Shown here one piece after another: positions 27,023 to 36,818 of a stretch of DNA of 44,164 bases (position 1 is the first letter of the stretch; each line of letters starts with the position of its first letter). The stretch is from contig NZ_JYJK01000133.1 of assembly GCF_003263785.1 (NCBI RefSeq), positions 1-44,164 on the forward strand, in the 5' to 3' direction. Source of the DNA: Vibrio variabilis. Its GTDB lineage: Bacteria > Pseudomonadota > Gammaproteobacteria > Enterobacterales > Vibrionaceae. The notes under the pieces were generated by a model. That model was not told the DNA's origin. It worked only from the letters and a program-made list of their open reading frames with translations, and ran no database searches. Both the position numbers and the translations under genes were made by a program.

Positions 27023-28306
27023 ATGAAATTATCACAAATCTCGCTTGCCTGCCTAATGGCTGGTCTAAGTGTTGCTAGTTCAAACGTGATCGCCGCTGAA
27101 AATACACAAGGTTTCGAATTCCATGGTTATTTCCGTGCAGGTGCATTGTATAGTAAGAACGATGATTTTAAACGTTCAAAATTCCCTGCGACAAAAGAAA
27201 AATTAGGTCGTCTAGGTATCGAATCAGACAACCACTTTGAGCTTGCTCTACAAAAGAACTTTGATACTGCAGACGGTCAAGCTATTCGTATTAAGACTCG
27301 TGCTGGCGCAGACAACGCACAATCCGCAGGTAAAAACCAATTAGGTACCAACGCGGATGCAGCGAACGGCAGCATTGGCTTGATTGAGACATTCGTTGAA
27401 TTTGATGGTGTGACTGAAACGGGCACAATGTGGGGTGGTAAACGTTTCTATGGTAAAGACAACTACATCTTTATGACAGACTTTTTCTATACCGATATGT
27501 CTGGTACTGGTGTCGGTGTAGAAGGTATTGAACTTGGTGGCAATAAGTGGGATTTTGCTTATATCGCAAGTGACAATGCAGAGGGTGGTTACTGGGGACT
27601 CGATGATAATAATCCAATGCATTCTGCTCATGTTGGTGTTAATTTTGGTTCATTCGAAGTTCACGCTATGGGTAAATACCTTCCTGACAACTTCGTTGAT
27701 GACGTAGAATACGCAGATACAGGTATGGAAATTACCGGTATCTATCATTCTGATACAGTATTTGGTTTGTCTGAAAAGGGCTTTACGAAATATATTGCTC
27801 AAGCAGGTAAAGGCTTAGGCTCTGGTCAGCTATTAGGTGGTACGATTACTACCTATAATGCATGGAAGCCTGGTTACGGCGGTGCTATGGGGCCTGCAAA
27901 TATGAAGAAAGTAGACTCTGGTGACGTATCGACTCGTGCGCTAATTTGGGGCGGTTACTTCTTCGAAAACGGCGTAAGTATTTTCCACTCAATTCAAGGT
28001 CAATATAACGACCTAGAAAAACGTGGTAAAGATTCATGGGCATCGGCGATGGTACGTCCAACATTCCCGATTTCTAAGAACTGGTCAATTGCTACAGAAG
28101 CGGGTTACCAATATGGCGACTACTCTGACGCGAATGGTAATGGTGGCAGTGGCTACGACTACAAACTAACTGTCGCACCAACAGTAACAGTAGGTACAGG
28201 CTTTGGCCCTGCTCCAGAAATTCGCTTCCTAGCGACCTACCTGGATGGTTCAAACCGCGACAAGGCAGACCTACTAGTCGGTATCCAAGCGGATATGTGG
28301 TGGTAA
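27023..28306 (+). CDS. LamB-like carbohydrate porin
   Basis: 427 residues. A signal peptide (MKLSQISLACLMAGLSVASS, cleavage near VIAA) is followed by the maltoporin start FEFHGYFRAGALYS. Later blocks such as TMWGGKRFYGKDNYIFMTDF (LamB: WAGKRFYQR-DVH..D) and the aromatic C-terminal end (ADMWW) mark an 18-strand LamB-type outer-membrane channel. In this locus its cargo is more likely laminari-oligosaccharides than maltodextrins. Its promoter region has three LacI operators. Followed by two hairpins and then a MalM-like gene, an arrangement parallel to lamB-malM of the maltose regulon. Confidence 0.9.
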   Translation: MKLSQISLACLMAGLSVASSNVIAAENTQGFEFHGYFRAGALYSKNDDFKRSKFPATKEKLGRLGIESDNHFELALQKNFDTADGQAIRIKTRAGADNAQSAGKNQLGTNADAANGSIGLIETFVEFDGVTETGTMWGGKRFYGKDNYIFMTDFFYTDMSGTGVGVEGIELGGNKWDFAYIASDNAEGGYWGLDDNNPMHSAHVGVNFGSFEVHAMGKYLPDNFVDDVEYADTGMEITGIYHSDTVFGLSEKGFTKYIAQAGKGLGSGQLLGGTITTYNAWKPGYGGAMGPANMKKVDSGDVSTRALIWGGYFFENGVSIFHSIQGQYNDLEKRGKDSWASAMVRPTFPISKNWSIATEAGYQYGDYSDANGNGGSGYDYKLTVAPTVTVGTGFGPAPEIRFLATYLDGSNRDKADLLVGIQADMWW

Positions 28307-28330
28307 TGTAAGCCACTGTCTATAGAGGGG

Positions 28331-28371
28331 ACGGATATGTATATCACGGGGAGAGAGCATATCCGTATTTT
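28331..28371 (+). terminator. Hairpin after the porin gene
   Basis: ACGGATATG and CATATCCGT form a 9-bp stem with an 18-base loop, followed by ATTTTT. It lies 25 bases after the porin stop and may act as a first, leaky terminator or mRNA-stabilising structure. Confidence 0.6.
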
Positions 28372-28453
28372 TCACAATATTCATGATTTATATTGTGTTT
28401 ATGCTAAAGATAAAGGGTTTTGGTTCTCGCTTTATCAACGCTAATTTCGTCTT

Positions 28454-28481
28454 GCCACTCTATTCTAGAGTGGCTTTTTTT
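28454..28481 (+). terminator. Rho-independent terminator between porin and malM-like genes
   Basis: GCCACTCTA and TAGAGTGGC form a 9-bp stem with a TTC loop, followed by seven T. It separates the porin from the malM-like gene. Confidence 0.92.
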
Positions 28482-28582
28482 GTTTGAGCTCTAACTTTCC
28501 GACAATATATCGTGAAAGCGGTTACTTTTTGGTTAAGATAGTTTATTTCATAACGTAGCCATAAGCAGTAAGGAGTGTTGCC

Positions 28583-29470
28583 ATGTTACGTCAAACCATT
28601 CTCGCGATAGCACTCGCGACGACATTTGGTTGTGCAAAACAAGATCAAATCGTACCAAGCGGTGATGATGTGCTCGGGTATGAGCAGCTTGCTTCGGCTC
28701 AGGGGTGCTGCCAATCACTGGCAAATCTCAATTATCAACATGTCACAGAGCCTGGTTCGTTGGACGTTTTGCTTACCCCTCAGTCTGCAAAAGTGGCACT
28801 AAAGACTGGGCGCAGTTTTGCTCAAGGAATAAAATTGCCTAACGCGCTGGGCAACATCGATCTCACTGTATACTCAGTGATCGACAAACAAGTCTTAGTG
28901 CCTACCGTGCTTATATTAGACAGTAACTATCAAGTCATTGATGTGATTGACGATAAAGTCATTCAGCATCGCGAAAGTTCGCTATTGTACAAATCGGGTT
29001 TTATTGGTGAGTATTCGGTTCCAAACCGCTATCCTGATGGGAGCGCGCCAAGCTATTTGGTAATCGTCACCACTGATAAGGCTATGGCAACAAGTTCAGA
29101 GCCAATGCCACCGAGTGAGTTTGCTCTGCAATCAGGACAAGTGTCGGCGAGTGATCCCTTTTATTCCACCAACGAGATACCTCACGCCGCGATCGGTCTT
29201 GTCACACTCGAGCTAGATTATCAGCCGACCGGGCCACGCCTGGAAACAGAAGCTCAGCAGCAAGAGCGTCAGCAAGTCGCGGAGAAGTATGTTGAAGTAG
29301 AGCCAGGGGACGCACTTACAGCGGAAAAAGAACAAGCATTTAATGCCGCGATTGAGCGTGCCGTCGAGAAAGGACAATTTGAGAAGGCATTAAGGCTATC
29401 TAAAGAAGCAGAAGCGCTGGGTTCGCAAAGTGCGGAGAAGGCTTTTGTAGACGCAATGAAGAAGTACTAG
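28583..29470 (+). CDS. MalM-like periplasmic protein (lipoprotein)
   Basis: 295 residues. The start MLRQTILAIALATTFGC has a lipobox-like end (TFGC, Cys17), so it is probably a lipoprotein. The central part follows MalM (CCQSLANLNYQ; YSVIDKQVLVPTVLILDSNY; PSYLVIVTTDKAMA). The C-terminal ~70 residues are a charged, alpha-helical tail rich in E, Q and A, longer than in E. coli MalM. MalM's exact role is unknown, though in enteric bacteria it accompanies lamB. An AGGAG site precedes the ATG. It lies after a strong terminator, so it needs its own promoter; no LacI operator is seen in front of it. Confidence 0.8.
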   Translation: MLRQTILAIALATTFGCAKQDQIVPSGDDVLGYEQLASAQGCCQSLANLNYQHVTEPGSLDVLLTPQSAKVALKTGRSFAQGIKLPNALGNIDLTVYSVIDKQVLVPTVLILDSNYQVIDVIDDKVIQHRESSLLYKSGFIGEYSVPNRYPDGSAPSYLVIVTTDKAMATSSEPMPPSEFALQSGQVSASDPFYSTNEIPHAAIGLVTLELDYQPTGPRLETEAQQQERQQVAEKYVEVEPGDALTAEKEQAFNAAIERAVEKGQFEKALRLSKEAEALGSQSAEKAFVDAMKKY

Positions 29471-29512
29471 ACGTAAGTGACAGAGTAGAACATACGCTAC
29501 TCTGTCATTGCC

Positions 29513-29704
29513 TTACTTGCTGGTAAGGGTAGGGCAAGGTGTGTTGCTATATAAGGCATAAACAATCGTTTCAGAGCCCGCAGCTTTATAGAGGCAAACA
29601 TTCGCGCCACCTTGTCCAGTTGCTACTCCGGCAGGCTCTAGTTGCGCGGCATTTGCTGAGAGGGAAAAGCCCAATGCTAGCGTCGCAATAAGTAGTGCTC
29701 TCAT
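29513..29704 (-). CDS. Small secreted protein of unknown function
   Basis: 63 residues. A clear signal peptide (MRALLIATLALGFSLSANAA, cleavage after ANA) leaves a ~43-residue mature protein with two cysteines (VCLYKAAG, TPCPTL) that could form one disulfide. A perfect CRP palindrome is 39 bases upstream of the start codon. It is convergent with the MalM-like gene. No family recognised; single copy, no repeats. The strong signal peptide and CRP box support a real, cAMP-controlled gene. Confidence 0.7.
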   Translation of the reverse strand: MRALLIATLALGFSLSANAAQLEPAGVATGQGGANVCLYKAAGSETIVYALYSNTPCPTLTSK

Positions 29705-29743
29705 AACTCAATCCTGTAGTGAAAGATTCAACGACTCAATTAA

Positions 29744-29759
29744 TGTGATTTAAATCACA
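29744..29759. promoter_or_regulatory. Perfect CRP binding site
   Basis: TGTGATTTAAATCACA is a perfect 16-base palindrome matching the CRP consensus in both TGTGA and TCACA arms with a 6-base spacer. It lies 40 bases upstream of the small secreted gene and 314 bases upstream of the diguanylate cyclase. Control of the former is the more likely. Confidence 0.85.
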
Positions 29760-30072
29760 CTTGTCGTACTAAGACTAGCGGTTATCGGCTATTTATCAAG
29801 CCTGTGGCGCAAGGCTATTTCCCTTTGTATCGGCATTTAAAACACCCGTTGTCATCTCTTTTGGTGATGCATTTCAAGTTAAATTTTCGCTCTGTCAATC
29901 TGTTAGATAAGATTTTGTAGGGTGACTGTGTGACCCTTGTTCAAAATGTGTTCTAGCTATCAAAATTAGGATTTGCGGCGACAAAATAGCCACCTTCTTC
30001 TGCAAACTCAGAAAGTTGGGTATAAACTCTAAGGCTATTATATTCAACACGGTGCACTCAAAGCGTTAATGT
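29760..30072 (+). other. Intergenic region before the diguanylate cyclase
   Basis: 313 bases with no gene seen. A TATTATATTC stretch near 30036-30045 could hold the -10 box of the cyclase gene. No LacI operator is present, so the cyclase does not look like part of the LacI regulon. Confidence 0.35.
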
Positions 30073-31017
30073 ATGCTTGATCTGATTTTATCGACTCAAC
30101 ATGAATCCAGCGAAGAACTACTTGGTCTATCCGAGGTATTCGATGCGGTCGATGCCTACATTTTTATTAAAGATGTAGACGGTCACTATCAGTACGTGAA
30201 TAGAAAAGTGCTCGATACCTTTGGTGTAACCCTTGAGGGTATAAAAGGTAAAACGGATTGGCATTTGTTTAGTTTTCGTACCGCTAAAATGATGCGTTTG
30301 AATGACAAGCAAGTGGTTGAGAGGCGAAAGCCTAGCCAGCAAAAGATTCCTTTTTCGATTGATGATAGCGAGCTTTACCATCTCACCGTGTCATCGCCTA
30401 TCGTAAAGAACAATCAAGTATTAGGTGTTATCGGTTTTGCTGTTGATGTGTCAAAAGATATGGCCGAGAGACAAGTGCTGCTAGAGGAAGCAAACACCGA
30501 TGGCCTAACGGGTTGTTTCAATCGCCGTTACCTGCACTTGGCGTTAGAAGAAGAGAAAACCAAATATCGAGATCTCGGTGTATCAAGCTCTTTGCTGATT
30601 ATTGATGTCGACCGATTCAAGCCGATTAATGACAAGTATGGCCACTCTATTGGTGATCGCGTCTTAGTAGATGTGGTGACAGTGATCGATCAATGCACGC
30701 GTTCGGAAGACAAGCTGTGCCGTTACGGCGGCGATGAGTTTGTACTGTTGCTGCCAGGCAGTGACGTCCATCAAGCGTATACGCTGGCAACTCGATTATC
30801 CCGTAAGATTGATGCGCTGGAATTTGAGAGCAGCAGCGGTATTCGATTTAAGGTCTCCTGTTCAATTGGTGTGGCCACACATACCTCTGATGACAGCAAC
30901 ATTATCGAGCGAGCTGACAAGGCACTCTACAAATCGAAAAAAGGTAACTCAGGTCGAGTACACATGTACTGCCCAGAAACACACAGGATCCAACAAAGTA
31001 GTCAATGTGGCGATTAA
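30073..31017 (+). CDS. PAS-GGDEF diguanylate cyclase
   Basis: 314 residues. A PAS domain spans ~18-135 (VFDAVDAYIFIKDVDGHYQYVN, cited in part; ITGKT-like IKGKTDW; HLTVSSPIV). A GGDEF domain spans ~145-305: the active motif GGDEF is at residues 219-223 and an RxxD inhibitory site (RSED) lies five residues before it, so product feedback is expected. It makes cyclic di-GMP from two GTP. No signal peptide or membrane helix, so it is a cytoplasmic sensor; the PAS ligand is unknown. It sits inside the polysaccharide region but without the LacI operator, so any link to glucan use is speculation. Confidence 0.9.
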   Translation: MLDLILSTQHESSEELLGLSEVFDAVDAYIFIKDVDGHYQYVNRKVLDTFGVTLEGIKGKTDWHLFSFRTAKMMRLNDKQVVERRKPSQQKIPFSIDDSELYHLTVSSPIVKNNQVLGVIGFAVDVSKDMAERQVLLEEANTDGLTGCFNRRYLHLALEEEKTKYRDLGVSSSLLIIDVDRFKPINDKYGHSIGDRVLVDVVTVIDQCTRSEDKLCRYGGDEFVLLLPGSDVHQAYTLATRLSRKIDALEFESSSGIRFKVSCSIGVATHTSDDSNIIERADKALYKSKKGNSGRVHMYCPETHRIQQSSQCGD

Positions 31018-31152
31018 TTCATCGCTTGGTCTCATCACCGCAAAGGTTTAACCCAATATTGAAATAACTCCTCCTTCGAACCCTTGAAAACCCCGTCAAA
31101 TACAGCTATTTATAATTATATACTTAAGAAAATAAGCAAAAATTACGCTAGC

Positions 31153-31183
31153 GAAGAAAGGACGCCTTAGACGCCCTTTCTTC
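31153..31183 (+). promoter_or_regulatory. Leader hairpin before the yejA-like gene
   Basis: GAAGAAAGG and CCTTTCTTC form a 9-bp stem with a 13-base loop, ending 15 bases before the start codon and next to the GGGGGAAAGG ribosome site. It could affect translation. No T-run follows. Confidence 0.45.
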
Positions 31184-31198
31184 ATTTCGGGGGAAAGG

Positions 31199-33034
31199 AT
31201 GACGTTAATTAAACACGCGGTAATAAAACACGCAGTAGTCGCGATGGGAGTAGGGCTGTTTTCATCGGCGGTACTGGCAGCTAACGTGGTTGAGACCACT
31301 TCATTGACCGGATTCGGTAGCGCTAAGTATCCAGAAAATTTCAAACACTTCGATTATGTTAATCCCGATGCACCAAAGTACGGTAAAGTCACGTTTGGGC
31401 AGATGGGTACCTTCGACAACTTCAATCGCTATGCATCTCGCGGTCAACCCGCTGCTGCGACTGGCGAGCTATATGATCCATTGATGCTTCCTTCCGGGGA
31501 TGAGGTCGATTCTTACTATCCGCTTATCGCAGAAAAGATACGTTATTCCGATGATTACTCCTGGTTAGAAATTGATATTAACCCTAAAGCGCGCTTTAGT
31601 GATGGCGTCCCAATTACCGCTAGGGATGTTGAGTTTACCTTTAACAAATTTATGGCAGAAGGTGTACCTCAATACAGGGCCTATTACAAAGACGTAAAAA
31701 GCGTTAAGGCGATAGACAAGCTGACCGCTAGAATTGAAATGACAGTACCCAATAAAGAGAAACTGTTCGGTCTTGCTCAAGGTACCCAAGTTCTTCCAGA
31801 ACACTACTGGAAAGATAAGAACTTTTCTGAACCTCTTAATGAGCCCCCAGTTGGCAGCGGTGCGTACCAAATCGTGGACTATAAAATGGGTCAGACATTG
31901 ACTTATCAGCTTAACGACGACTACTGGGCTAAAGAGCTTCCGGTTAACGTAGGCCGCAACAACTTCAAAATCATTCAATACGACTACTACCGTGACGATA
32001 CGGTGATGCTAGAAGCGTTCAAAGCGGGTGAGTTTGATTTTAGGCAAGAGTCGAGCGCTAAGTTTTGGGCGAGCTCTTACACGGGCAGTAATTTTGACCG
32101 TGGCTATATCAAGAAAGAAGAGATCGAACACCATAAGCCTATGAGTACTCAAGGGTTTGTGTTTAACACGGAGCGACCAGTATTTAGCGACTCGAAAGTC
32201 CGTGAGGCGTTAAGCTATGCCATGGATTTTGAGTGGATGAATCGCAACATGTTCTATGATCAGTACACGCGAACGCGTAGCTACTTCCAAAACACGGATT
32301 ACGAGGCGAAAGGGCTACCTTCGTCAGAAGAGCTAGAAGTACTGAATAAGTTTAAAGATAAAATTCCAGCGCGAGTGTTTACTGACGAATACAATCCTCC
32401 TGTGACGGATGGATCTGGCCGGATTCGTCCACAAATGCGTAAAGCGTTTGCCCTACTTAAAGAAGCGGGTTGGGAGCTTAAAAATAAGGTCATGACCAAT
32501 GTTAAAACGGGTGAACCTCTGAGTTTTGAGCTTCTTATCTACAGTCCGACCACAGAGCGTATCGCGATACCTGTTCAAAAGAACATGCGAGCTATGGGTA
32601 TCGATATGCGCATCCGCACCGTTGACACCACTCAATACCTCAAACGCTGGCGAGACCGTGATTATGACATGGTGTCTTCTAGCTACTCAGCACATCGCTA
32701 TCCAAGTTCAAACCTAAAAATTGTTTGGAATTCGAATTTTATCGACTCCACCTATAACCAAGCGGGCGTAAAAGATCCCGTTATTGACGCGCTCACCGAT
32801 ATGATTGCAGACAGCCAAGACGACCCGGAAAGATTAAAGGTTCTCGGACGGTCATTAGATCGAGTGCTGCAATGGAATTACTACATCATTCCTCAGTGGC
32901 ACATCAAAAAGTACCGTGTCGCGACTTGGGATAAGTTTGAGCGTCCGGATGTTCTGCCTACTTATGATTTAGGTGTGGATACTTGGTGGATTTCAGAGCA
33001 GAAGGCACAAAAGCTTCCTGAAAAACGTCGATAA
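31199..33034 (+). CDS. yejA: YejA-like extracytoplasmic solute-binding protein
   Basis: 611 residues, equal to E. coli YejA (~604). A signal peptide (cleavage near VLAANV) is followed by SBP_bac_5 motifs: FKHFDYVNPDAPKYGKV, a YejA-type start; LEIDINPKARFSDGVPITARDV; GFVFNTERPVFSD. YejABEF imports peptides including microcin C-like compounds in E. coli. The start codon is directly preceded by GGGGGAAAGG. An N-terminal duplication (IKHAVIKHAV) is an oddity. First gene of a four-gene operon (31199-36766). Because it is next to glucanase genes, an oligosaccharide substrate is possible, but nothing in the sequence shows it. Confidence 0.87.
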   Translation: MTLIKHAVIKHAVVAMGVGLFSSAVLAANVVETTSLTGFGSAKYPENFKHFDYVNPDAPKYGKVTFGQMGTFDNFNRYASRGQPAAATGELYDPLMLPSGDEVDSYYPLIAEKIRYSDDYSWLEIDINPKARFSDGVPITARDVEFTFNKFMAEGVPQYRAYYKDVKSVKAIDKLTARIEMTVPNKEKLFGLAQGTQVLPEHYWKDKNFSEPLNEPPVGSGAYQIVDYKMGQTLTYQLNDDYWAKELPVNVGRNNFKIIQYDYYRDDTVMLEAFKAGEFDFRQESSAKFWASSYTGSNFDRGYIKKEEIEHHKPMSTQGFVFNTERPVFSDSKVREALSYAMDFEWMNRNMFYDQYTRTRSYFQNTDYEAKGLPSSEELEVLNKFKDKIPARVFTDEYNPPVTDGSGRIRPQMRKAFALLKEAGWELKNKVMTNVKTGEPLSFELLIYSPTTERIAIPVQKNMRAMGIDMRIRTVDTTQYLKRWRDRDYDMVSSSYSAHRYPSSNLKIVWNSNFIDSTYNQAGVKDPVIDALTDMIADSQDDPERLKVLGRSLDRVLQWNYYIIPQWHIKKYRVATWDKFERPDVLPTYDLGVDTWWISEQKAQKLPEKRR

Positions 33035-33043
33035 GAGGATTGC

Positions 33044-34131
33044 ATGGCGGCCTATATTTTCCGACGCTTGTTGTTGGTGATACCAACACTGTGGGCGATT
33101 ATAACCATTAACTTCTTCATCATTCAGATTGCCCTGGTGGGCCTGTCGAACAAGCCTTGGCTCAGATGCAAGGCTTGGACTCTGGCATCATGGAACGATT
33201 CAGCGGTGGTGGTACCGAAGTAGAGCTTGATGCAGGGCAGGGGGATGTCGCTACAGGCTACAAGGGCTCTCGTGGTCTTGATCCTGAAGTCGTGGAAGCG
33301 ATTAAGGTTCAGTTTGGTTTCGATAAACCGCTTCACGAACGCTACTTCGATATGCTGAAAAACTACGCCATGTTTAACTTTGGCGATAGCTTGTTTCGTG
33401 GCGGCAATGTGATTGACTTGATCAAAGAGCGGTTACCCGTTTCGATATCGCTTGGTCTGTGGAGCACGCTTATTATCTACTTGATCTCCATACCTCTTGG
33501 GATCTTAAAAGCGATTCATCATGGTTCTCGTTTTGATATCTGGTCGAGTGCCGTGGTGATTGTCGGTTACGCCATCCCCGGCTTTTTGTTTGCCATCATT
33601 CTTATTATCTTTTTTGCGAGCGGTAACTATTTCAGTTGGTTCCCGCTGCGAGGGTTGGTATCAAGTAACTTCGACCAGTTAACCTGGTATCAGCAGATTA
33701 TTGATTACTTCTGGCATTTAACGCTACCCATCCTTGCAATGGTGATTGGTGGTTTTGCCACGCTTAGTATGCTGACTAAAAACTCATTCTTAGATGAAAT
33801 TAACAAGCAATATGTGGTGACGGCGCGTGCGAAAGGTCTGGATGAAAGCAGCATCCTCTATAAGCATGTGTTCCGTAATGCCATGTTGATTATCATTGCC
33901 GGCTTCCCAGGGGCATTCATTAGCATCTTCTTTACTGGTTCAATGTTGATTGAGGTGATGTTCTCGCTAGAGGGCATTGGTTTACTGGGTTTTGAGTCCA
34001 CGATTCAACGTGATTATCCAGTGGTGTTTAGCTCCTTGTACATCATGACGTTATTGGGTCTGATTTTGAGCATTATTTCTGACTTAACTTATACGTGGGT
34101 AGATCCTCGTATCGATTTCGAGGCGCGATAA
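33044..34131 (+). CDS. yejB: YejB-like ABC permease (frameshift near 33134)
   Basis: About 363 residues when repaired, matching YejB (364). The ATG at 33044 begins MAAYIFRRLLLVIPTLWAII, the first helix of YejB. The frame then breaks within FIIQIA. Restoring one C in CCC at 33132-33134 gives QIAPGGPVEQALAQM, the conserved N-terminal P-G-x-P block, and continues to the stop at 34131. The remaining part holds five helices and the coupling loop TARAKGLDESSILYKHVFRN, with the C-terminus TYTWVDPRIDF typical of OppB/YejB. It begins 9 bases after yejA and is adjacent to yejE. Confidence 0.85.
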
Positions 34132-35153
34132 ATGGCAATGAACCCTCTTACAAAAGCGCGCTGGCAGCGATTTAAAGCCAATAAACGTGGCTACTGGTCT
34201 ACATGGATCTTCATGTTGCTGTTTGTCCTCAGCCTATTTGCTGAGTTTATTGCCAATGATAAACCGCTCTTGGTGGAGTATGACAATCAGTGGTATTACC
34301 CGATTTTTGAACAATACGCCGAAACCGAATTTGGTGGTGAATTTGAAACCGAAGCGGATTATACCGACCCGTATGTCATTGAGCTGATCGAGGAGAAGGG
34401 GTATCTGATTTGGCCACTTATCCGCTTTAGCTATGACACCATTAACTACGATATCGTTGCCTCAGTGCCGTCTGCACCCGATAACGTGAACTGGTTGGGT
34501 ACCGACGACAAAGGGCGCGATGTATTGGCGCGAGTGATTTACGGTTTCCGTATTTCGGTACTGTTTGGCTTTATTCTAACCATTGTTTCCAGCGTGATTG
34601 GCGTTGGCGTTGGTGCTACTCAAGGCTACTACGGTGGTTGGGTTGACCTATTTGGCCAGCGATTTATTGAAGTGTGGTCGGGTATGCCGACGCTGTTCTT
34701 ACTTATTATCTTATCTAGTTTTGTGGAGCCCAACTTTTGGTGGCTACTCGGGATCATGGTGCTGTTTAGTTGGATGAGCTTAGTTGGCGTGGTACGTGCA
34801 GAGTTTTTACGCTGTCGAAATTTCGACTATGTTAAGGCGGCTCATGCTATGGGGGTCGACGATAAGCGCATTATGCTGCGGCATATGTTGCCTAATGCTA
34901 TGGTGCTTCATTAACTATGATGCCCTTCATTCTGTCTGGCTCGGTAACCACACTGACCTCACTCGACTTTTTAGGATTTGGTTTACCTGCGGGCTCTCCG
35001 TCACTAGGTGAACTTTTAGCGCAAGGTAAAGCCAACTTGCAAGCGCCTTGGCTTGGTTTATCTGCGTTTGCTGTGTTATCGCTGATGCTGACTTTGCTGG
35101 TTTTTGCTGGTGAAGCGGTACGCGATGCATTCGACCCACATCAACAAGGCTAA
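34132..35153 (+). CDS. yejE: YejE-like ABC permease (frameshift near 34905)
   Basis: About 341 residues when repaired, matching E. coli YejE (341). It starts with MNPLTKARWQRFKANKRGYW two codons inside the frame and has the long periplasmic insertion after helix one typical of YejE. The motif LGTDDKGRDVLARVIYGFRIS identifies the OppC family. The first frame stops at NAMVLH and the second opens at MMPFILSGS. One G restored at 34905 gives NAMVASLTMMPFILSG. The ATG follows the yejB stop without a gap, implying coupled translation. Confidence 0.85.
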
Positions 35154-35163
35154 GGAGAGCGCT

Positions 35164-36766
35164 ATGACGAAAGACGATCCAAGACATGTGCTCTCAATCG
35201 ACAGTTTGTCCGTCGGCTTTGGCAGAGGCAAAAACGTTGAACAAGTGACCTTCGACGTCTCACTGGATATCCGAAAAGGCGAGACGTTGGCATTGGTAGG
35301 TGAAAGTGGTTCTGGTAAGTCAGTCACCGCTAATTCCATACTTAAACTTTTGCCAAAGGGCTCGAGCCACTACTTAAATGGTCATATTAGGTTCGATGAC
35401 ATAGATATGTTGAACTGCTCTGAGCGACAGCTTCGAGGTATTCGTGGTGGTCGGATTGGGATGATCTTCCAAGAGCCGATGGTGTCGCTCAATCCGCTTC
35501 ATAAAGTGGGTAGGCAGTTGGTAGAAACCCTGTCTATTCATCGAGGTATGCGCACCAATAAAGCGGAACAACACGCGATTACCTGGCTTAAGAAAGTGGG
35601 TATTCGCAACCCAGAGCAGAAAATTACTGCGTATCCGCATGAGCTGTCCGGTGGAGAACGTCAGCGTGTGATGATTGCTATGGCGCTGATTAATGAACCG
35701 GAGCTGTTAATCGCGGATGAGCCAACCACGGCGCTTGATGTGTCGGTTCAGGCACAAATTCTTGACTTGCTTAAAGAGCTTCAAGAAGAGATGGGTATGG
35801 CGATGCTATTCATCACCCATGATTTAAGTATCGTAAGGCGTATTGCTGATCGCGTAGCGTGATGCAGCAAGGCAGATTAGTAGAAGTCGGCGAATGTCAG
35901 CAGGTGTTCAATGAGCTTCTCATCCTTATACTCAGAAGCTTATCGATTCAGATCCTCGTGGTTTACCGGTTGAAGTCAGCTCAAGCGCAAAACCATTGCT
36001 CTCAGTAGAAGATCTCAAGGTATGGTTCCCAATTAAGGGAGGACTGTTTAAGCGGGTTCTTGATCACGTGAAAGCAGTGACCAACATGAACTTTGAATTA
36101 AGGCAGGGGCATTCAATTGGTCTGGTGGGAGAGAGTGGTTCGGGTAAATCGACGACTGGAATGGCTATACTCAAGTTGGTTCAAAGTGAAGGGCTGATTG
36201 AGTTTGACGGGCAAGATATTCAAACCTTAGACAGGAAAGGAATGCTGCCTTATCGAAGTCGAATGCAAGTGGTGTTTCAAGACCCGTTTTCTGCACTTAA
36301 CCCACGAATGTCAGTAGCACAAGTCATTGGTGAAGGCCTTCGTGTACACTTTGAGCATGATGAACAAACTTTGGATTCAATGATTTGCGATGTGATGCGT
36401 GAAGTCGATTTAGACCCAGAAACCCGTCATCGTTATCCAAATGAGTTCTCCGGTGGTCAGCGCCAACGTATTGCAATCGCAAGGGCGCTGATTTTAAAAC
36501 CTGAGTTTATTCTGCTCGATGAACCTACCTCTTCACTGGATCGCACGGTTCAGGCTCAGGTGCTGGATTTGCTCAAAGCGCTTCAGGTAAAGCACGGGCT
36601 TACTTATCTGTTTATTAGTCATGACCTGAATGTAGTTAAGTCGCTATGTCATTACACGATAGTGATGAAAGACGGTCAGATTGTTGAACAAGGCAATACT
36701 CAGCAACTGTTTGCTAGTCCAGAACAAGAATACACTAAGACACTCGTCTCTCTTTCTGCATTTTAG
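35164..36766 (+). CDS. yejF: YejF-like fused double ABC ATPase (two frameshifts)
   Basis: About 534 residues when repaired, matching YejF (529), which joins an OppD-like and an OppF-like ATPase. ATG 35164 follows AAGGAG. Half one: Walker A GESGSGKSV, signature LSGGERQRV, Walker B LLIADEPTTALD. Half two: Walker A GESGSGKST, signature FSGGQRQRIAIARA, Walker B FILLDEPTSSLD. The linker (35860-35990) is broken twice. Restoring G at 35859 gives RVAVMQQGRLVEVGE, and restoring C at 35916 gives NEPSHPYTQKLIDSDP, both expected. A hairpin overlaps the stop codon. The next gene, GH16, has its own LacI-controlled promoter. Confidence 0.85.
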
Positions 36767-36783
36767 CCGCGCCAGCGCGGCTA
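36764..36783 (+). terminator. Hairpin overlapping the yejF stop
   Basis: TAGCCGCG and CGCGGCTA form an 8-bp GC-rich stem with a 4-base loop; the TAG stop is the first three bases. No T-run follows, so it is a weak or Rho-linked terminator. Confidence 0.6.
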
Positions 36784-36818
36784 GTTCACTAATTGGGCAT
36801 GGTTTTGGATTTGCAATA

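Noticed and set aside
8609..36583. AAGCGCTT cores inside genes at 8609-8616, 15221-15228, 26073-26080 and 36576-36583
   Set aside because: They lack the flanking W and C/G of GWAAGCGCTTWC and lie in coding sequence where A-L-E or L-A codons give the core by chance. The copy in the LacI gene (GCAAGCGCTTGC) is a perfect palindrome but has different flanks.
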